This document shows, piece by piece, positions 22,796 to 30,688 of a stretch of DNA of 30,947 nt. Each line of letters starts with the position of its first letter. The stretch's first letter is position 1. Origin of the DNA: a virus. The notes beneath the pieces are model-generated. The model ran no database searches. It was not told where the DNA came from and saw nothing but the letters and a program-made list of their open reading frames with translations. Location of the stretch: IMG/VR virus record IMGVR_UViG_3300023180_000256, positions 1 to 30,947 of that record; one strand, written 5' to 3'. Position numbers and translations under genes: made by a program.

Positions 22796-23050
22796 CTATT
22801 TGTCTTCTACGTCTTCGGGCTTAACAGCTTTATCTTCTATTGTTTTTTTGGAAGCTGATTTCTTTTTAGAAGATTTTTTAACTTCTTCTTTTTTACCCCA
22901 ACCGTGAAATTCTAAATACTCTTTAGAATATTCTTTTCCAGCTTTGGCTATTGAAGATGGGTTACCTTTAGGAACATCATTGATATTACCTTCAAACAAA
23001 GTACCATCCTGCATCTTCCAAATGTCTTTTTCTACTTTAATATATTCCAT
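22796..23050 (-). CDS. Small Lys-rich protein after the capsid gene
   Basis: 84 residues, starting MEYIKVEKDIWKMQDG, with AAGGA five bases before the ATG. The first 50 residues may form a small fold (FEGNINDVPKGNPSSIAK, YLEFHGWGKK). The end is a Lys/Glu-rich tail (KKSSKKKSASKK, then acidic). It has no known domain. Genes here in other siphoviruses may encode head decoration proteins or small head completion factors; the charged tail suggests DNA or capsid contact. This is unproven. Confidence 0.65.
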   Translation of the reverse strand: MEYIKVEKDIWKMQDGTLFEGNINDVPKGNPSSIAKAGKEYSKEYLEFHGWGKKEEVKKSSKKKSASKKTIEDKAVKPEDVEDK

Positions 23051-23077
23051 AAAAATCCTTTTAATTCTTTAAATTGA

Positions 23078-23099
23078 AGGGGCAGAATAATCCACCCCT
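23078..23099 (-). terminator. Weak hairpin behind the major capsid gene
   Basis: AGGGG (23078..23082) pairs with CCCCT (23095..23099) around a 12-base loop, in the 72-base gap after the capsid gene. There is no T-run on the minus strand, so it is at best a partial terminator or an mRNA end stabiliser. Confidence 0.25.
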
Positions 23100-23122
23100 C
23101 CAAAGTAATCTTAAGAAACTTC

Positions 23123-24364
23123 TTAGAAAGAAGTTACTTTTGAGAATGCTGCTTGTCTATAAACAGCAAGACCAACTCTCATTGTTGCTCTAATAGCCAA
23201 TTTTCCTTTAAGGAAGAAGTCGCTATGAGAATCTGAGATAGCAAGGTCGAGACCTTGTCTCATTACAACGTGAGCAGCTTCTCCACCACCGAATCTACCA
23301 ACGAGAACTGTGTTCTCTGAGATAGCTGTTGATGGAACAACTGGAATACCCCATAATCTTGGTTGTGGAGCATCACCGAAACCACCAGCAACAACGAATA
23401 ATGGTGAGTTAGCAGCATAACCTGCTGAACTTGTACCTTCGAAGTCACTAACTGTAGTTACTAATTGATACCAGTCGTTTGGATGCATAACAATTGCATC
23501 CGGCTCTACGAAAGCACCAGTTCTAATGTTTGTAATTGCTTGATAAATAGCACCGAATTGCTTTAATTCACCACTGTATGATGAATAATCAACTTCGTCA
23601 ACACTAGTTTTACCTGCATCAAGGATACCCTCGATGTTTGGTGCAGTTCCGTCGCCACTGAGAAGCTGAGAATCTAATCTCAATTTCATCATTGTAGCTA
23701 GTCTTGAGTTAACATAACCTTGAATTCCGGAAACATCTGCTAGAAGTTCTTCAGTTACAGGCAAGAAAACACCAATCTTTCTGATTGGAGCTGTTTGCTC
23801 TGTGAAATCTAGAGCTGCTTCAGCAGTAGTTGCTTCTTCAGCTTGCTCAGCTGCTGCATTTGTGAAAGTAGTTTCTTCCATATATGCAAAGGAATTTTGG
23901 TCTGTTTCAATTTGGTCAAAAAGACCAATAACAGCATCCGGGTCTCTAAGAGCACTTTCTAGGATGCCGGGTTGTCTTAAAACTTCCGGAGCGTAAGAGT
24001 TTGTAAGGCCAGCACCTAAAGTAGCTTTATAACCCATTGGGCTAAATCCTACTGTAGAGTCAACACCTTTAACACCATCAGCTTTGTAGTTTTGATAAGC
24101 AGCAGACTTAACAAAAGCATCACCTAAAGTTTGAACTGGTTGTGATGGAGCTTCCGGTGCATATGCATCAGTTTCCATAGCCTTTTCATTCTTAGCTTTG
24201 CTTTTAGCTATGTTAGCGTTATCTACTAATTCAGCTAATTCTGTGTTAAGACCTTTGATAGCATTTTTTTGCTCAGCAGAGTACTTACCGTCTTCTGCTG
24301 GATTATCAAATACGTCTTTTAACTCAGCACGCTTTTTGGAAATTTGTTCTTTATAATCTGACAT
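23123..24364 (-). CDS. Major capsid protein, HK97 fold
   Basis: 413 residues from ATG 24364 (MSDYKEQISKKRAEL). I chose this start over an in-frame TTG five codons upstream because GGAG is correctly spaced and lies on that TTG. Residues 1 to about 65 are a charged helical delta-type scaffold region. The fold body follows, with GFSPMGYKATLGAGLTNSY, IRKIGVFLPVTEELLADVSG, LDSQLLSGDGTAPNIEGIL, PDAIVMHPNDWYQL and LAIRATMRVGLAVYRQAAF, all typical of the phage capsid family. The adjacent protease is expected to remove the N-terminal arm during maturation. It shells the head with about 400 copies in a T=7 case, if the usual size applies. Confidence 0.95.
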   Translation of the reverse strand: MSDYKEQISKKRAELKDVFDNPAEDGKYSAEQKNAIKGLNTELAELVDNANIAKSKAKNEKAMETDAYAPEAPSQPVQTLGDAFVKSAAYQNYKADGVKGVDSTVGFSPMGYKATLGAGLTNSYAPEVLRQPGILESALRDPDAVIGLFDQIETDQNSFAYMEETTFTNAAAEQAEEATTAEAALDFTEQTAPIRKIGVFLPVTEELLADVSGIQGYVNSRLATMMKLRLDSQLLSGDGTAPNIEGILDAGKTSVDEVDYSSYSGELKQFGAIYQAITNIRTGAFVEPDAIVMHPNDWYQLVTTVSDFEGTSSAGYAANSPLFVVAGGFGDAPQPRLWGIPVVPSTAISENTVLVGRFGGGEAAHVVMRQGLDLAISDSHSDFFLKGKLAIRATMRVGLAVYRQAAFSKVTSF

Positions 24365-24382
24365 TATGAATTTCTCCAAAAT

Positions 24383-24404
24383 TTATACTTATACTTATAC
24401 TTAT
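24383..24404 (-). repeat. Tandem hexamer repeat before the capsid gene
   Basis: TTATAC is repeated three times on the plus strand (24383..24400) plus a partial TTAT. On the minus strand this reads ATAAGT units and covers the stop region of the protease gene and the leader of the capsid gene. It may be an AT-rich unpaired ribosome landing stretch; chance slippage is also possible. Confidence 0.5.
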
Positions 24405-25717
24405 TCGTCTTCTTCGTCGTCTAATTCAAGGACAATAGCTTCTGAAATGGTTCCTTGTGCTTCTGCGAATAAAGCTTCAAATTCTTCATCTACCTCATCG
24501 ATAGATACTTCTTCTTCAGCTTCTTCTTCAGAAACTTCATCTTCGGGTTCTGACTCAGAATCAGATTCGTCGATTTCTTCAACTTCGACATCTTCAGAAA
24601 CAGCTTCTGCTACTTCTTCAGTAGATACCTCAGCTTCAGCGACTTCAGCGTCAACATCAACTTCTTCTTCTTCTTTTTCAGAGCCGATAATGCTATCTAA
24701 CTCATTCCAAGCGTCATCTAAGTCCTCTTGTACAGCACGTAATGCTGATTCTGCCTTAGAAGACAATTCCCTTCCATCTTTTTCTCGTAAGATTGAAATT
24801 GCTTTCGCTCTAACGATGAGGCTCTCTAATGCAGCAAGCACATCTTTAACCTCGTCTGAAAAACGTTTTCCTTGCAAGCTGGAATCGTCATCAGAAATCT
24901 TTAAATCTTTTTCATTTTCTTTAGCACAGTTACCATCATCACCATATGAACAATGTTTTTCTTTAGATTGGCAACAATCACCTTGGCAACATTCTGAAGA
25001 CTCTTCTCCGGATGATTTCTCATCTTCATCGTCTTCATCTTCGCCCATAGCTGCTTCAAAATCTTCGTGAGTTTTACAAGGCATATAGACTATTTGTCCA
25101 TTTACTTCATACTCGTGAGAACCTTCGCAACCTATTTCTTTAGCTCTAGCTTCAGCTTCTTCTACAGTGCTGAATACTTCGGGAGCTACTTCTTCTTTTT
25201 CTTCTATGTTGGAGTTTTGATAAACTGCTTCTTCACCGGATTTAATGGCTAATGTGTAGGTTTCTCTATTTGCTCCTACTAAAACTGGTGAAACTTCATA
25301 AACTTCTAAATTTTTTAAATAACGAACATCTACAGGTTCTTCCATATCATCGCTTTTATATTCTGCAATTTCATAATCGTGAATTCTAAAACCAAATGAC
25401 CATTCTTGTAAGTCACCCATTTCTTTTGCAAGATTGTAAGCTTCTCTACCTGCTTCTGTATTCATAAAGAAATTTCCTTTGAATACTGCTTTGTCATCAT
25501 CTGAGATAATTGTTCCTTTTCCTATAGGTTGGTCCCACTTGTGTGCGAATACCATAGGAACTTGGTTATCTTTAAAACCGGACTTTATTGCTCCGGGAAC
25601 AACTACATCACCGTCTGTATCTAATTTGTTGTAAACAGAAAATACTGCTTCAACATTTCCTTTTGTATCATCAGTCGCTTTAAATTCGACTGACTTCGTG
25701 AATTTTTCACTAGCCAT
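24401..25717 (-). CDS. HK97-type prohead protease with Cys/His inserts and acidic scaffold-like tail
   Basis: 438 residues, starting MASEKFTKSVEFKATDD, with AAGGAG 11 bases upstream. Residues 1 to about 160 are the protease: His59 in FAHKWDQPIG, Ser107 in LQEWSFGF, and an acidic residue in LEVYEVSPV. Residues 180-225 hold C197-x3-H201 and C214-x2-H217 (GCEGSHEY, YMPCKTH), which could bind zinc. Residues 243-264 hold six Cys (ECCQGDCC, HC, NC). Residues 280-345 are helical, and about 345-438 are extremely acidic, as in scaffold proteins. HK97 gp4 is about 225 residues, so half of this protein is extra. It cuts the capsid delta arm and itself. It lies between the two-motif gene and the capsid gene. 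Confidence 0.85.
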   Translation of the reverse strand: MASEKFTKSVEFKATDDTKGNVEAVFSVYNKLDTDGDVVVPGAIKSGFKDNQVPMVFAHKWDQPIGKGTIISDDDKAVFKGNFFMNTEAGREAYNLAKEMGDLQEWSFGFRIHDYEIAEYKSDDMEEPVDVRYLKNLEVYEVSPVLVGANRETYTLAIKSGEEAVYQNSNIEEKEEVAPEVFSTVEEAEARAKEIGCEGSHEYEVNGQIVYMPCKTHEDFEAAMGEDEDDEDEKSSGEESSECCQGDCCQSKEKHCSYGDDGNCAKENEKDLKISDDDSSLQGKRFSDEVKDVLAALESLIVRAKAISILREKDGRELSSKAESALRAVQEDLDDAWNELDSIIGSEKEEEEVDVDAEVAEAEVSTEEVAEAVSEDVEVEEIDESDSESEPEDEVSEEEAEEEVSIDEVDEEFEALFAEAQGTISEAIVLELDDEEDE

Positions 25718-25749
25718 AATAAAAAATACTCCTTATTTACTCTCTTATT

Positions 25750-26778
25750 TTAACTTGTCAAATCGTCGTTGTGAGAGATAAGGTTATCTGCTTGTTTACG
25801 ACGAGCATCTTCTTTCTTTTTTTGCTCGTTCACAATTTTTTTCATAGCACTTACACCGGACTTTGTAACTCCTCCCCACTTCATTACAGCGATGATTCCG
25901 TTTAGTCTAGTGTTTCCCGAGTGTCGGCTCATAAAACGTTCTCTTCTTTTTACCCAAGATAATACAGATGCACTTCTGTCACCAGCTCTGTACTTAGTCC
26001 AGTTACTATATGCATCATTTCCAGTGAAGGAAGTTGGTGGGTTTCCACCGGTACCTGCTCTTCTCCATATTCCCGGATAATTTTCTTTTAAATTTTTAAC
26101 ATAAGCGTGGTCCGGAAATTGTTTAAAGTTTGAATTACTTAAACTTATTTTTTGGTTATCACCGGATGATGGAAAGTTTGTAATGTCATCTTTTGCTTTA
26201 CTACTTTTAGAACTATTAGGATGACCAGCTGGAAGCAAGTCTTGGTCAAAAGGCTTTCTAGGGAATTTACCTTTTAATCCTTTTTGGAATGCGTTGACAC
26301 GAGCTATTCCCCACTGGGTTGCTGAAGAAACATTACCTCGCACTGAAGCTGGGTTTGTTCTATAGGCACCAACACCTCGTCTGAACACAGTTGCCAAAGT
26401 TCCATAACTTGTTCTATGTTTTGGATTACTGTCATTATGGTCTTTTACTTTCTTTTGTAATACTTCTTTAACTTTAGCAGAAATAGCTGGAGCTTTATCT
26501 TCTGTAATAATAAAATCTTGTTCAGCATTTTTGAATTCCATTGTTAAATCTATAGTTACAGTTTTCTTCTTCTTAGGTCTTTTACCTATAACTCTTTTGC
26601 TTCTTCTAACTTCCGGTTGAAATCTAGAAGTGTTTAAAGTATCTTTGCCTTCATCATCAGATTCTTCTTCAGTTTCAGATTCCTGTGATGGTTCAGATTC
26701 CTGTGATGGTTGTGCTGGGGCAGCCGGCTCCTCCATTGAGGTCATAACCCCGGTCTCACCCTCGGGCACAGCCACCAT
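25750..26778 (-). CDS. Two-motif phage protein between portal and protease
   Basis: 342 residues, starting MVAVPEGETGVMTSMEE; a later ATG at the MTSMEEP position is an alternative start. An acidic Ser/Glu-rich start is followed by a basic segment (RRSKRVIGKRPKKKKTV). Residues about 120-190 carry VFRRGVGAYRTNPASVRG, TQWGIARVNAFQKG and DQDLLPAGHP. Residues about 260-320 carry SWVKRRERFMSRHSGNTRLNG, then MKWGGVTKSG. I recognise both motifs from many phage and giant-virus proteins of unknown function, often fused to head proteases or portals. Two copies of a helical DNA- or capsid-binding unit would fit. No catalytic residues are evident. Confidence 0.7.
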   Translation of the reverse strand: MVAVPEGETGVMTSMEEPAAPAQPSQESEPSQESETEEESDDEGKDTLNTSRFQPEVRRSKRVIGKRPKKKKTVTIDLTMEFKNAEQDFIITEDKAPAISAKVKEVLQKKVKDHNDSNPKHRTSYGTLATVFRRGVGAYRTNPASVRGNVSSATQWGIARVNAFQKGLKGKFPRKPFDQDLLPAGHPNSSKSSKAKDDITNFPSSGDNQKISLSNSNFKQFPDHAYVKNLKENYPGIWRRAGTGGNPPTSFTGNDAYSNWTKYRAGDRSASVLSWVKRRERFMSRHSGNTRLNGIIAVMKWGGVTKSGVSAMKKIVNEQKKKEDARRKQADNLISHNDDLTS

Positions 26779-26789
26779 ATTTAATGGTC

Positions 26790-28061
26790 TTAAGAAAATT
26801 TCTGTGATTCATCGGCTTCTAACCCTAGTGTTTTACGTGCTTCTGCAATAGTAACAAAACCACCTTGAACTCCCGAGTTCATAGTAAGAACTTGGTCTTT
26901 CTTGTCTGATGCTAAAGCTCTTACTTCTTCTAAGTCGTAAGCTGCTACGTATTCATAATTATCTTCTTCGAAATCTTTATGTAGTAATTGATGAGTTAAC
27001 TCAGCAGCTACTGCAGACCATAAAGGAATCATCTTCTGTTCTGTAAAGAATTCTCTAAGTTCCTTCGTATTATTGTAGGTCGCTGCATCCAAACCAGCCC
27101 CGAGGCCGGCGAGTATAGCTGGGACGCCAAGAACAGAGGAAACACGTTCTTCCGGTAGTCTTCTTAACGCAGTAAGATTTAATTGCTCCGGTGTAAATGA
27201 AACAATGTCTACGTCCATAGCACCTGTCATAATCATAGGGGCACCTCTATTAGCACCCGAGAACTTAGATTTAAAAGCTTGTGCAATAGCATCAGCTTCT
27301 TCTCTACTTGGACCACCCATTGTGTCATCTTTTGGACTTAAGATAACTCCGGGTACAGCCATATTGTGTAACAATGCAACAGCAAATTGTCCTGCTGCTT
27401 CATCACCAGCTAATTCTCTCATCACTGAACGTAAAGGAGAAAAGCCTCTTCTATGGTCATCCGGGTCCATACCTTGTCGAATGTGGACAACATTCTCTCT
27501 TGGTAATTCTATGTAATCTTGTGAAAGTGAGTTTTTTTGTTTTACAGCGTGATATTCGTAATGTGTAATTAATTCTTTTTCATTTCCTCTAACTTTGACA
27601 TATGTAGGCATTAAAGGAACTAACTGAACTACTTGGTTTTGTCTATTTCTTACTTTTAATAAGAATGCATCACCGTGAGCAGCTAAAGATGTCACAAGGT
27701 AATGTGCTAATACAGCACCCGAACTAAATTCGTTAGGCCTTTGCATTAAGATTTCCATTGGATGGTTTCTTATTACTTCTTTACCACCTTCAATTTTTTT
27801 ATAAACCTTTAAAGATGGTTCAGCAAAAGAAGTTGTTAAAACATTGATACAAGCGACTACAGCTGAATTGCCTAATCCATCACCCATTTCATCAATAAGT
27901 TTTTGTGGGAAGTAACCGGATTGGGTATTAAAACCCCAGTTACTTGTTAGTACACTATCGTGTCTATCTAATAAACTTCTTTTTTGACCATCTACTAATC
28001 TCTGTGGTGGTTTCTGTAAATACTCTACAGTTCTTCTATAAAAACTTTTGTTCTCAGCCAT
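26790..28061 (-). CDS. Portal protein, HK97 family
   Basis: 423 residues, starting MAENKSFYRRTVEYLQ. The family pattern is clear: NSAVVACINVLTTSFAEPSLKVYKK, HPMEILMQRPNEFSSG, LAAHGDAFLLKVRN, VVHIRQGMDPDDHRRGFSPLRSV, ALLHNMAVPGVILSP, and EERVSSVLGVPAILAGLGAGLDAATYNNTKELREFF. The last part is the clip and stem region with its conserved P..L.G....TYNN. The length is normal for the family (about 380-450). It forms the 12-fold ring through which TerL pumps DNA. Its ATG follows the terminase TAA immediately. Confidence 0.95.
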   Translation of the reverse strand: MAENKSFYRRTVEYLQKPPQRLVDGQKRSLLDRHDSVLTSNWGFNTQSGYFPQKLIDEMGDGLGNSAVVACINVLTTSFAEPSLKVYKKIEGGKEVIRNHPMEILMQRPNEFSSGAVLAHYLVTSLAAHGDAFLLKVRNRQNQVVQLVPLMPTYVKVRGNEKELITHYEYHAVKQKNSLSQDYIELPRENVVHIRQGMDPDDHRRGFSPLRSVMRELAGDEAAGQFAVALLHNMAVPGVILSPKDDTMGGPSREEADAIAQAFKSKFSGANRGAPMIMTGAMDVDIVSFTPEQLNLTALRRLPEERVSSVLGVPAILAGLGAGLDAATYNNTKELREFFTEQKMIPLWSAVAAELTHQLLHKDFEEDNYEYVAAYDLEEVRALASDKKDQVLTMNSGVQGGFVTIAEARKTLGLEADESQKFS

Positions 28062-29321
28062 TTAATATGCTTGCCATTTCCTCTTCTTTTGGCTAGTTAA
28101 GCAAGCGTAAGCTAAAGTATCCACGATATCATCGTGAGCACCTATTGGAAAAGTTAACAACTCTCGCTCAACTTCACTAACCCATTCTGCGTCTTTGGGA
28201 AAGTAAACCAATCCTCTCTCCATCTTAGCAGACAAAGGTAGTGCCCGTGAACGCTTGTCTTTGTCAGCCCTCAATTCTCTAATTCTGATGCCTTGTCTTC
28301 TAGCAAACTGTACAATAGCAAGCTGATATCCAGCTCTTTCTATACCCACCCATTCAAGATTATGGATACCAACCATTCTTTCAATTTGAGGAACAATATC
28401 GGGTGCTTCTACTCTTGCTCTAAACATATCGAGCATAAATAATTTATCATCATCTGCGTGATAACCAAATACAGATATCACGGTATAGTCAGCGTGTTCT
28501 TTAGTTGAGACTGCTAAGTCAACAGTTGCATATTTTTGAAGGTCTTCGTTTATTTTATATTTCTTTCCATCAGCCCAAAGCGTTCCGACACCTTCTTTAT
28601 AATAATTAAACCAAGATGACCTAAATACCTGTGCACCTTCAGAAATAAATTCAGCAAGGTACTCTTGAGCAAATACTAATTCTCCTAAATCTTCTCTAGC
28701 TGATTCAACTTCAGCTGGGTCAATAATAGGATTGGCTACTGTAGGATATTGAAAGCGAGCCCAACCTTCTGATTTTTCTGCTTTTTCCCATAGATGATAA
28801 AACCAATTGTCCATTCCAATAGGAGTACTGATGAATAATGCAGAACCTTTGTTTTCTGTAAGGGTAGGTCGTAGTACTTCAGTCCAAGTTTCTTCCCTAA
28901 CAAATGCAGCCTCATCCATAACTAAGAAGTTCAAACCTTCACCTCTTAACCTTTGTGGATTGTCAGCAGACTTAACAGCAATAGAACCTCCACCCGGAAA
29001 TTTAACTTCCATATCGCCGATACGTATGTCAACTCCAGCTTCTTTTGGAAACTCTGAAGCAGCTGCAACAACATCACGCCAACCAACTCTAGCTATTGCG
29101 AATGTAGGTGCAACCCACCAAACACGTCCACCATCTAATGCTTGTTGTAAACAAAGTTGAACACCAAGTCTTGATTTACCGAAACGACGACCTGCACAAA
29201 GTATTTTCCAACGAGCAGGATGTTCTGCTACTTCTTTTTGTGCTTCGTGTAATGGTGGAAATTCCAACTCAAAAGTTGGTCCTGTTTCTACGTCTTGAAC
29301 TTCTAGGTAGTCTCTTCCCAT
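28062..29321 (-). CDS. Terminase large subunit
   Basis: 419 residues, starting MGRDYLEVQDVETG. The ATPase motifs are A43-G-R-R-F-G-K-S-R51 (Walker A), LVMDEA at 133-138 (Walker B with Glu137) and STP at 165-167. The RNase H-like nuclease has Asp268 (TVDLAVS), Glu328 (GIERAG) and HDD at 396-398 with Asp401. It packages DNA into the prohead through the portal and cuts the concatemer. The small subunit is not identified. TATACT lies eight bases before the ATG, with AAGAGG nearly touching it, so a very short leader is possible. A terminator at 29340..29366 insulates it from the upstream genes. Confidence 0.95.
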   Translation of the reverse strand: MGRDYLEVQDVETGPTFELEFPPLHEAQKEVAEHPARWKILCAGRRFGKSRLGVQLCLQQALDGGRVWWVAPTFAIARVGWRDVVAAASEFPKEAGVDIRIGDMEVKFPGGGSIAVKSADNPQRLRGEGLNFLVMDEAAFVREETWTEVLRPTLTENKGSALFISTPIGMDNWFYHLWEKAEKSEGWARFQYPTVANPIIDPAEVESAREDLGELVFAQEYLAEFISEGAQVFRSSWFNYYKEGVGTLWADGKKYKINEDLQKYATVDLAVSTKEHADYTVISVFGYHADDDKLFMLDMFRARVEAPDIVPQIERMVGIHNLEWVGIERAGYQLAIVQFARRQGIRIRELRADKDKRSRALPLSAKMERGLVYFPKDAEWVSEVERELLTFPIGAHDDIVDTLAYACLTSQKKRKWQAY

Positions 29322-29339
29322 ACCTCTTAAGTATAACCT

Positions 29340-29366
29340 AAAAAATAATGCCCTATTACTAGGGCA
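29340..29366 (-). terminator. Rho-independent terminator before terL
   Basis: TGCCCTA (29349..29355) pairs with TAGGGCA (29360..29366), a perfect 7-bp stem with a 4-base loop. On the minus strand it is followed by TTATTTTTT. It ends transcripts from the 29464..30165 gene, so the terminase operon needs its own promoter, possibly the TATACT at about 29336..29331. Confidence 0.75.
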
Positions 29367-29378
29367 ATTGGACAGAGA

Positions 29379-29449
29379 TTATATGAATGACTTCATATGA
29401 ATTACCATAATCGGTAACAGGCATAGTTTACACCTGCTACCGAATTATG
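29379..29449. other. Two further hairpins in the terL upstream gap
   Basis: ATATGAA (29381..29387) pairs perfectly with TTCATAT (29392..29398) around TGAC. Next to it lies a longer stem: CATAATCGGTA-A-CAGG (29406..29421) with CCTG-C-TACCG-A-ATTATG (29433..29449), 15 pairs with one mismatch and one bulged A, and an 11-base loop. Neither has a T-run, so they are not plain terminators. Operator, RNA element or packaging site are all possible. Confidence 0.55.
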
Positions 29450-29463
29450 TCAAGAGATGTTTG

Positions 29464-30165
29464 TTATTCTTCTTCCAAAGAACTAGCAATTGCGAGAATC
29501 ATTTTAGATTCACCTTCAGTTAATTGATTGTTAGCAACCTTTTTAAAAAGTTCGCTTTCAAGACTAACTTGTGACCTATAAGTATTTTCTGCACGTTGGA
29601 AACGAGCAACTTTATACTTACGTATTTGCTTAGTTACAAAACCTTTATAAGCATTATCTAAAAAGAAAAGCTGATAAAAGAACTTTGAAAGAACTACTGG
29701 ACTATCAGAATCGTTAATATCCTTTCTAGTCCATTGCTTATGTGATTGAAAATGACGTTTTACATAAGATACTGCAGAGCCAAAGCCTTGCTTTATCAAT
29801 TTGTAAAAGAATCCAGCCACATACGAAGTCCAAGTTTTTTGGTCCCAGCCAATATGGCCGTGCCAAAAACCGGGTTCGCTCCCATTGTGAGAGTGTCCGT
29901 TATGTGTTAATAGGATTTCTTCGTTGTTCAACCAACGAGCAAATTTATGTGCGTGTTTATGACACAAACGAAAGTAAGGGTCCTTACAATCGTAGTTATC
30001 AGTGAAATCACCATAACCACTAGAAATTATAAGGTCCAATGCACCTTCGTCGTTAGGAGCAAATGATTCCCACTTGCAACTTTTGACAGCACATCTGCTT
30101 ACGTGTTCCTCGTAACGAGATTCACGTTCTGTGTCTACGACACTATTATTTTCTGAATTAGGCAT
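29464..30165 (-). CDS. Cys/His-rich protein upstream of terL, unknown
   Basis: 233 residues, starting MPNSENNSVVDTERES, with AAAGGTGG nine bases before the ATG. Residues 25-73 contain C25-x4-C30, C60, C68 and H69, H71, H73 (RLCHKHAHKF), a plausible zinc site. Residues 88-105 are rich in His (THNGHSHNG, FWHGHIGWD). The C-terminal part is basic and helical (QIRKYKVARFQRAENTYRS) and ends acidic. The place directly before terL is where the small terminase often lies, but no HTH or oligomer pattern supports that. I do not recognise the family. Confidence 0.7.
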   Translation of the reverse strand: MPNSENNSVVDTERESRYEEHVSRCAVKSCKWESFAPNDEGALDLIISSGYGDFTDNYDCKDPYFRLCHKHAHKFARWLNNEEILLTHNGHSHNGSEPGFWHGHIGWDQKTWTSYVAGFFYKLIKQGFGSAVSYVKRHFQSHKQWTRKDINDSDSPVVLSKFFYQLFFLDNAYKGFVTKQIRKYKVARFQRAENTYRSQVSLESELFKKVANNQLTEGESKMILAIASSLEEE

Positions 30166-30207
30166 TTATTAGCCACCTTTCAACTAGTTATCTTCTTCTC
30201 ACGTGTC

Positions 30208-30308
30208 GTAAACACTATAGAGTTCCCAATTAGTTCTGATGTGTAGTCCTTTCTAGGCAACACACCCTAACTACGTACAAACAGGGGATGGGAACTCTAA
30301 CTGTTTAC
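30208..30308. ncRNA. Structured 101-base element starting at a stop codon
   Basis: GTAAACA (30208..30214) pairs with TGTTTAC (30302..30308), and TAGAGTTCCCA (30218..30228) with TGGGAACTCTA (30289..30299): 18 pairs with a small CTA/AC internal loop. Inside, TAGTT/AACTA, TGTGT/ACACA and CCT/AGG can nest. On the minus strand the outer stem contains the TAA of the 127-residue gene. It fills most of the 139-base gap between two genes. An RNA element in the mRNA or a separate small RNA is likely; the type is unknown. Confidence 0.5.
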
Positions 30309-30688
30309 AGCTCGTCTTTTACTGCTTCTCTAGCAGAATCTATAAACTTCCAAATATCATCATAATTTGGGTCTTTAGAATGATATCCGTTATCGAATTC
30401 TTCTAAAGTATTTCTCTCGTCTTCAACTTCGTAAAGTTTAAAAACGTTTGAGACAATCTCAGAGTCAATCAAATCCACATCTCTTAACTGAAAGTCGTGT
30501 GCCGACCATAAGTTTCCAAGTGGAACTATTCTTTCCCCTTCTTTAACAACAAGAATAACTTCTTTTCTTCCTGTTTCAGTATTCATTGCGTAAGCAACGT
30601 CAATACTGCCGGCTAATCTCTTAGCCATTAGATACTTTTCGTACAGCTTACCCATTGCGTTTTTATGTTGTGAATGTTCTCTATCCAT
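30305..30688 (-). CDS. 127-residue protein of unknown function
   Basis: It starts MDREHSQHKNAMGKLYEKY with GGAGG seven bases before the ATG. An N-terminal helix (LYEKYLMAKRLAGSID) is followed by strands (VAYAMNTETGRKEVILVVKEGERIVPLG) and an acidic helical end (YDDIWKFIDSAREAVKDEL). I see no known motif. It overlaps the 53-residue gene before it by eight bases, so the two are coupled. Its stop codon lies in the outer stem of the 101-base structured element. Confidence 0.7.
   Translation of the reverse strand: MDREHSQHKNAMGKLYEKYLMAKRLAGSIDVAYAMNTETGRKEVILVVKEGERIVPLGNLWSAHDFQLRDVDLIDSEIVSNVFKLYEVEDERNTLEEFDNGYHSKDPNYDDIWKFIDSAREAVKDEL

Noticed and set aside
23078-23099. A full rho-independent terminator after the capsid gene
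   Set aside because: The stem has only five pairs with a 12-base loop and no T-run; kept only as a weak hairpin.
24366-25070. Plus-strand Ser-rich frame of 234 codons opposite the prohead protease
   Set aside because: Its poly-Ser content is the antisense reading of Glu and Asp codons of the acidic protease tail.
29464-30165. Small terminase subunit
   Set aside because: Position fits, but the protein is Cys/His-rich with no HTH or oligomer pattern, so I left it unnamed.
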